Assembly: GCA_017964705.1 (NCBI GenBank)
Contig: JAGCRL010000204.1
Span: forward strand, 1-7,308
Reading direction: 5' to 3'
Source of the DNA: Alphaproteobacteria bacterium
GTDB taxonomy: Bacteria > Pseudomonadota > Alphaproteobacteria > RF32 > CAG-239
Length of the DNA: 7,308 bases
This document shows, one piece after another, positions 4,911 through 7,308 of this stretch. How positions within the stretch are numbered: the first letter of the stretch is position 1; each line of letters opens with the position of its first letter. The notes under the pieces were generated by a model, which saw nothing but the letters and a program-made list of their open reading frames with translations, was not told the origin of the DNA and did not search any database. A program made the position numbers and the translations under genes.

Positions 4911-6066
4911 TAAATTAGATACAATTAACGACAGCCTTAATGATATTAAAACGGCGGTCATTGCAAAAGGACAAACACCGAGTGGCGATATTACGACCTA
5001 TGCAACGGCAATTAGCAATATTCCTCAACAAGCCGCCGTTATTGATAGTCTTTCAATCACGCCGTCAACCTCAGCGCAGACGATAACCGCACCTAGCGGA
5101 ACTGACGGTTATAGTCCGGTTAATGTTGCGGCAGTAACGGCAAGTATCGACTCGAACATAAGTGCCGGAAATATCGTAAGTGGTGTTAGTATATTGGGCG
5201 TAAATGGCTCGGCAACGGTTTTGAACGGCGAAACTCGGTCGGTGTCTATTACTTCAACCGCAGGCAATACTTTCACGCCGTCAAGTGGTAAAAATGGCAT
5301 TACGTCAATTACAGTTACACCGAATAACGAGGCAAGAAGTGTTACGCCGTCAACATCAGCACAAACGTTAAACGTAAACAGCGGATATTCAGGCAACGGC
5401 ACAATCTCGGTTGGTGCTGTAACAGCGAGCATTGACGCAAACATTTTGCCGGAAAATATAAAAAAGGATGTTGTTATTTTGAATACGACAGGAACGTACG
5501 AGGGAAGTGGCGGCGGAGGTGGTAAATATCAACTATTAGAGTCGGTTTATTCTGATAATAATACATTCGTTGGAAAGGTTGTAGGATTTTTTACAGACGC
5601 AAATGATATTGAATACGCTGTTGTTGCAGCTGACCCAAATAATTATTATGCTTGGAATAAACAATGGATGTCAGCAACTGGTTCAGTTACAAATTTACCA
5701 GAATACGGAGTAAATACAAACCTTTGGGAATCTAAAAATACTGCAACATCAAATACGCAAAAAATTTTGGATTTTTGTTCAGCATATAATCTATCGAGTT
5801 CAGCTTGTAGTTGGTGCAGAAGTATATCATTTGTAATTGATGGTGTGACTTATTATGGTCAGTTACCAAATGCACAAGAAGTTATTGATTTGATGAAACA
5901 TTGGAGTTCTTTCTTTGGCAGTACTAGATACTTAACATGGTCATCAGACCAGTTTAATACCTCGAAAGCATGGTTTTATAAAAATACAGGCGAGATTTTG
6001 TCTGTTAGTAAAGATACATCTAGTGGTGTTTCAGTTCAGCCAGTTTTTGAAATTCCTAACAGTTAA
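4894..6066 (+). CDS. Tail fibre with repeat shaft and C-type-lectin-like tip
   Basis: A 390-residue fibre. Residues 5-43 form a helical start (LDTINDSLNDIKTAVIAKGQ, DITTYATAISNI) like those of gut phage tail proteins. Residues 55-202 are shaft repeats built on TPSTSAQT..., AVTASID.NI and GVSILGVNG. Residues 204-210 are a Gly linker. Residues 211-388 are a separate domain: GKVVGFFTDANDIEYAVVAAD, LPNAQEVIDL, YLTWSSDQF, KAWFYKNTGEI and VSVQPVFEIP follow the order of motifs in DUF1566/C-type-lectin-like domains (LP..El, WSS, aW, rpV). That domain is the likely receptor-binding tip. Three Cys lie close together at 295, 305 and 308. The start at 4894 follows a GGGGG run (4883-4887) and overlaps the previous gene. 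Base composition shifts at the linker, from about half GC to about a third, which suggests domain exchange. Confidence 0.88.
   Translation: MTTTLDKLDTINDSLNDIKTAVIAKGQTPSGDITTYATAISNIPQQAAVIDSLSITPSTSAQTITAPSGTDGYSPVNVAAVTASIDSNISAGNIVSGVSILGVNGSATVLNGETRSVSITSTAGNTFTPSSGKNGITSITVTPNNEARSVTPSTSAQTLNVNSGYSGNGTISVGAVTASIDANILPENIKKDVVILNTTGTYEGSGGGGGKYQLLESVYSDNNTFVGKVVGFFTDANDIEYAVVAADPNNYYAWNKQWMSATGSVTNLPEYGVNTNLWESKNTATSNTQKILDFCSAYNLSSSACSWCRSISFVIDGVTYYGQLPNAQEVIDLMKHWSSFFGSTRYLTWSSDQFNTSKAWFYKNTGEILSVSKDTSSGVSVQPVFEIPNS
5056..5499 (+). repeat. Degenerate protein-coding repeats in the fibre shaft
   Basis: Two full repeat units of about 53 codons (5056-5214 and 5341-5499) share ACGCCGTCAAC.TCAGC.CA, the TPSTSAQT start, AVTASID.NI and a closing G(S/T) turn. 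A shorter middle unit (5242-5340) shares only the ACGCCGTCAA block and the PSSGKNG turn. The DNA copies have diverged at many third positions, so they are old duplications or selected protein repeats rather than a recent expansion. They should form the beta-structured shaft of the fibre. Confidence 0.75.
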
Positions 6067-6077
6067 GGAGATTAACA

Positions 6078-6266
6078 ATGTATATCAAAGAAGAAATGTA
6101 CACAGGTAAATTAACCCCGATACTCTATGCAGATGACGGTTATTTATTGCAACACAAGGTAACTAAACTTTGCTACGGCTCTGTATCTTTAGAGGACGGA
6201 CGCAAGCAAGAAGATTACACCGAAATCGAGGCACCGAAAGATGTTGACGAGAATCCTGTCGATTAG
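6078..6266 (+). CDS. Small phage protein downstream of the tail fibre, unknown function
   Basis: A 62-residue acidic protein with a good AAGGAG site (6065-6070) 7 bases before the start and directly overlapping the end of the fibre gene's stop region. Residues 10-36 (GKLTPILYADDGYLLQHKVT and CYGSVSLEDG) read as a short beta-hairpin unit; the tail is acidic (EIEAPKDVDENPVD). Comparable small proteins often follow tail fibre genes in gut phages, in my memory, with no established role; a fibre chaperone or tip-associated subunit is possible. Its last 26 bases overlap the start of the i-spanin gene in another frame, so translation of the two is probably coupled. Confidence 0.75.
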   Translation: MYIKEEMYTGKLTPILYADDGYLLQHKVTKLCYGSVSLEDGRKQEDYTEIEAPKDVDENPVD

Positions 6267-6522
6267 TTTAATCATATTGCTTGTAGGACTGTTTTTTTTA
6301 GCGTACAAAAGCAATAAACTTTCCGAGCAATTATCTGCCGCAAACGACCGAATCGCTGTTCTGCAAGCAAATATGGCGGAATATCAGCGTATAAATGAAG
6401 TATATGCGGAATCTGCGGCAAAGGCAGAGGAATTTAACAAGGAATTAAACGATGACACGAATGTTGACAATCTTGATGTTGTGCCTGCTGACTATATTCT
6501 TAAGCAGTTGCGTGCAGACTAA
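6241..6522 (+). CDS. Inner-membrane spanin (i-spanin, Rz-like)
   Basis: A 93-residue protein with one N-terminal membrane segment (residues 6-23, LSISLIILLVGLFFLAYK) followed by a helical periplasmic part (residues 27-75, SEQLSAANDRIAVLQANMAE) with heptad-like spacing. That is the layout of Rz-type i-spanins, which sit in the inner membrane and bind a lipoprotein partner in the outer membrane to fuse the two membranes in the last step of lysis. Recognition comes from topology and context, since these proteins share little sequence. The partner gene begins inside this one at 6452. The start at 6241 follows GAGG at 6228-6231 and overlaps the previous gene by 26 bases. It is shorter than lambda Rz (153 residues), but small i-spanins are common. 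Confidence 0.82.
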   Translation: MLTRILSISLIILLVGLFFLAYKSNKLSEQLSAANDRIAVLQANMAEYQRINEVYAESAAKAEEFNKELNDDTNVDNLDVVPADYILKQLRAD

Positions 6523-6655
6523 GGTTCAGTATAAATACTACCCGTTACAGCCAATTTATTGCCATAGGACAGTTAAGACGAATAGGCAGATTTACGCTTG
6601 CTTTAACGAGTATAAAACCAAGTATAACGCTGTATTGAAAGAAACGCAGAGATGA
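6452..6655 (+). CDS. Outer-membrane spanin lipoprotein (o-spanin, Rz1-like)
   Basis: A 67-residue protein with a lipoprotein signal: basic MTR start, hydrophobic core (LTILMLCLLTIF) and lipobox LSSC with Cys20 as the predicted lipidated residue. The mature part would be about 48 residues, within the usual o-spanin range, and contains PLQP plus several Tyr and basic residues. It begins in a different frame inside the i-spanin gene, overlaps it by 71 bases and ends 133 bases beyond it; this overlapped arrangement is a known Rz/Rz1 layout. AAGGA at 6439-6443 lies 8 bases upstream of the start; ATG 6461 is a less likely internal start. The two further Cys (at mature positions 18 and 31) could form a disulfide, as in some spanins. 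The presence of this gene implies a host with an outer membrane. Confidence 0.86.
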   Translation: MTRMLTILMLCLLTIFLSSCVQTKVQYKYYPLQPIYCHRTVKTNRQIYACFNEYKTKYNAVLKETQR

Positions 6656-6667
6656 CCGATTCGGTCA
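6653..6667 (+). other. Short hairpin over the o-spanin stop codon
   Basis: A perfect 6-bp inverted repeat with a 3-base loop (TGACCG-ATT-CGGTCA) includes the o-spanin TGA. It is followed by AAATAGC and has no T run, so it is not a standard terminator. It could stabilise the mRNA 3' end, act as a protein-binding site, or be chance. Confidence 0.4.
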
Positions 6668-6750
6668 AATAGCAATGACACATAATTGTTATGCAAAATC
6701 AATACATTAAACTGATTCTGTATAGATTCGAAGGGAGTAAATGACACACA
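6656..6750 (+). promoter_or_regulatory. 95-base intergenic gap with short repeats, possible control region
   Basis: This is the longest non-coding gap in the window. It holds a CATAA-TTG-TTATG inverted repeat (6681-6693). A 12-base phrase, ATGACACAYAAT, occurs here at 6675-6686 and again at 6741-6752, where it covers the next start codon. TATAGA at 6721-6726 looks like a -10 element, but I find no convincing -35 box 16-18 bases upstream. The ribosome site AAGGGAG (6731-6737) lies 13 bases before ATG 6751, which is long. A promoter and operator here would fit the change from lysis genes to genes of another kind, but the evidence is weak. Confidence 0.3.
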
Positions 6751-7098
6751 ATGAAACAACCACGGTTTGATTTTTCTGATTATTCTGCTAAAGAGCAAGA
6801 ACAGGATGCTATGAAATCACGTTTCCGGCAAGTCTACCTTATGCGGGTCGACGGCAAGTGGACACATTATACACTTGTCGAGGGCAAAGAGGATTATGAC
6901 AGCCATGACGGAGATTTAACGCAGACATATTACGAAATAAAAGCTCAGTTTAAGGAACACAGCGTTAAAGTCATCCAAAACAAAGGGCTTGAGGACTATT
7001 TACGGGATATGTTACCGAAAAAGAAACAAAAGCAAACGAATTGTAAACAATTAACAATATGGGAGGTAAAAAATGACAGAGGTATGGAAGGATATTAA
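6751..7098 (+). CDS. Hypothetical phage protein, unrecognised
   Basis: A 115-residue charged, soluble protein I do not recognise. Residues 1-20 are polar (FDFSDYSAKEQEQD). Residues 27-46 form a likely beta unit (QVYLMRVDGKWTHYTLVEGK). Residues 56-88 look helical and include a KVIQNKGLEDYLRDML stretch. Residues 90-96 are a basic patch (KKKQKQT). The only available start is ATG 6751, since an in-frame stop lies at 6742; the ribosome site AAGGGAG is 13 bases upstream, longer than ideal, and a competing ATG at 6741 opens a 9-codon frame. The basic patch could contact nucleic acid. The 3' end overlaps the next gene by 26 bases. After the fibre and spanin genes it probably belongs to a new functional block. 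Confidence 0.72.
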   Translation: MKQPRFDFSDYSAKEQEQDAMKSRFRQVYLMRVDGKWTHYTLVEGKEDYDSHDGDLTQTYYEIKAQFKEHSVKVIQNKGLEDYLRDMLPKKKQKQTNCKQLTIWEVKNDRGMEGY

Positions 7099-7308
7099 AG
7101 GATATGAGGGATTGTATCAGGTATCTAACATCGGTCGAGTAAAATCTCTCGAACGCAAGCACAAAATTATATTGCACGGAAAAGAGTGTTTGCGACACCA
7201 AAAAGAACGCATTATGAAACAATGGAAGCGGAGCGTTTATTGGCTTGTTGACCTATGGAAAGACGGCAAGCGTGATATACGTTCTGTTCATCATCTAGTC
7301 TTTGAAAC
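7073..7308 (+). CDS. NUMOD4/HNH homing-type endonuclease (partial, 3' cut by window)
   Basis: The first 78 codons of a gene that runs off the right edge with no stop. The start follows a strong GGGAGG site (7061-7066), 6 bases before ATG. The sequence begins with a NUMOD4 motif: W5-K6-D7-I8, then GYEGLYQVSNIGRVKSLER (residues 10-28), the standard DNA-binding module at the start of many phage HNH endonucleases. Residues 69-78 (IRSVHHLVFE) match the beginning of the HNH domain, with His73 or His74 the likely first catalytic histidine; the rest of the active site lies beyond the window. Such enzymes nick or cut DNA and are often free-standing mobile genes in phages. It overlaps the upstream gene by 26 bases. 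Confidence 0.9.
   Translation, partial: MTEVWKDIKGYEGLYQVSNIGRVKSLERKHKIILHGKECLRHQKERIMKQWKRSVYWLVDLWKDGKRDIRSVHHLVFE

Noticed and set aside
4153..5444. Open frames on the - strand opposite the fibre genes
   Set aside because: They are antisense to clearly coding, Thr/Val/Asn-rich fibre sequence, which produces long hydrophobic shadow frames by codon composition.
5930..6066. A complete diversity-generating retroelement
   Set aside because: The lectin-like target domain is suggestive, but I found no second copy of this segment, no template repeat and no reverse transcriptase in the window.
6653..6667. Hairpin after the o-spanin as a terminator
   Set aside because: The stem is only 6 bp and no T run follows on the + strand.
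6721..6726. TATAGA as the -10 box of a sigma-70 promoter
   Set aside because: No acceptable -35 element lies 16-18 bases upstream; it is mentioned only as part of the gap.
6592..7222. Open frames on the - strand opposite the o-spanin, 115-residue gene and HNH gene
   Set aside because: They oppose recognised or well-supported + strand genes, and I saw no ribosome site or family resemblance for them.
1..7308. CRISPR array, tRNA, rRNA, insertion sequence or defence system
   Set aside because: I saw no regularly spaced repeats, cloverleaf-like sequence, transposase or recognised defence gene on either strand.

Overview
The window is part of the late region of a tailed double-stranded DNA phage or prophage (Caudoviricetes). 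Every gene I can support lies on the + strand, packed with overlaps or short gaps, and most are preceded by AAGGAG-type ribosome sites. The DNA is AT-rich and uses the standard code. The i-spanin/o-spanin pair points to a host with an outer membrane. The tail-fibre modules look, from memory, like those common in gut phages, including phages of Firmicutes. A gut Gram-negative host, possibly a Negativicute or a low-GC gut proteobacterium, would fit both, but this is inference.

Layout. Positions 1-1833 hold small proteins of unknown function: the possible end of an upstream gene, a short Asn/Gln/Met-rich protein, a Gly-rich protein with Cys clusters, a Cys-rich small protein, and a DUF7841-like acidic protein. 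Two clear intrinsic terminators (974-1005 and 1839-1870) sit inside this block, directly upstream of ribosome sites. Positions 1889-2819 hold the first lysis genes: a coiled-coil protein with one C-terminal membrane segment (holin candidate) and a GH24 lysozyme with an intact E-D-T triad. Positions 2819-6266 hold the adsorption module: a BppU-like small protein, a fibre-tip protein ending in AYLN, a 338-residue tail fibre, a short fibre fragment, a 390-residue fibre with internal repeats and a C-type-lectin-like (DUF1566-like) tip, and a small accessory protein. Positions 6241-6655 hold the spanins, with the o-spanin gene starting inside the i-spanin gene in another frame. After a 95-base gap with short repeats come an unrecognised 115-residue protein and the start of a NUMOD4/HNH endonuclease that runs off the window.

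How they work together: the fibre genes would build the host-recognition end of the virion. The holin candidate, lysozyme and spanins would breach the inner membrane, peptidoglycan and outer membrane in turn. The lysis functions are split around the fibre genes rather than forming one cassette. I see no defence system, CRISPR array, tRNA, integrase or reverse transcriptase here. The points most worth a second look are the attenuator-like internal terminators, the mosaic lectin-tipped fibre, and the overlapping reading frames at the left edge.
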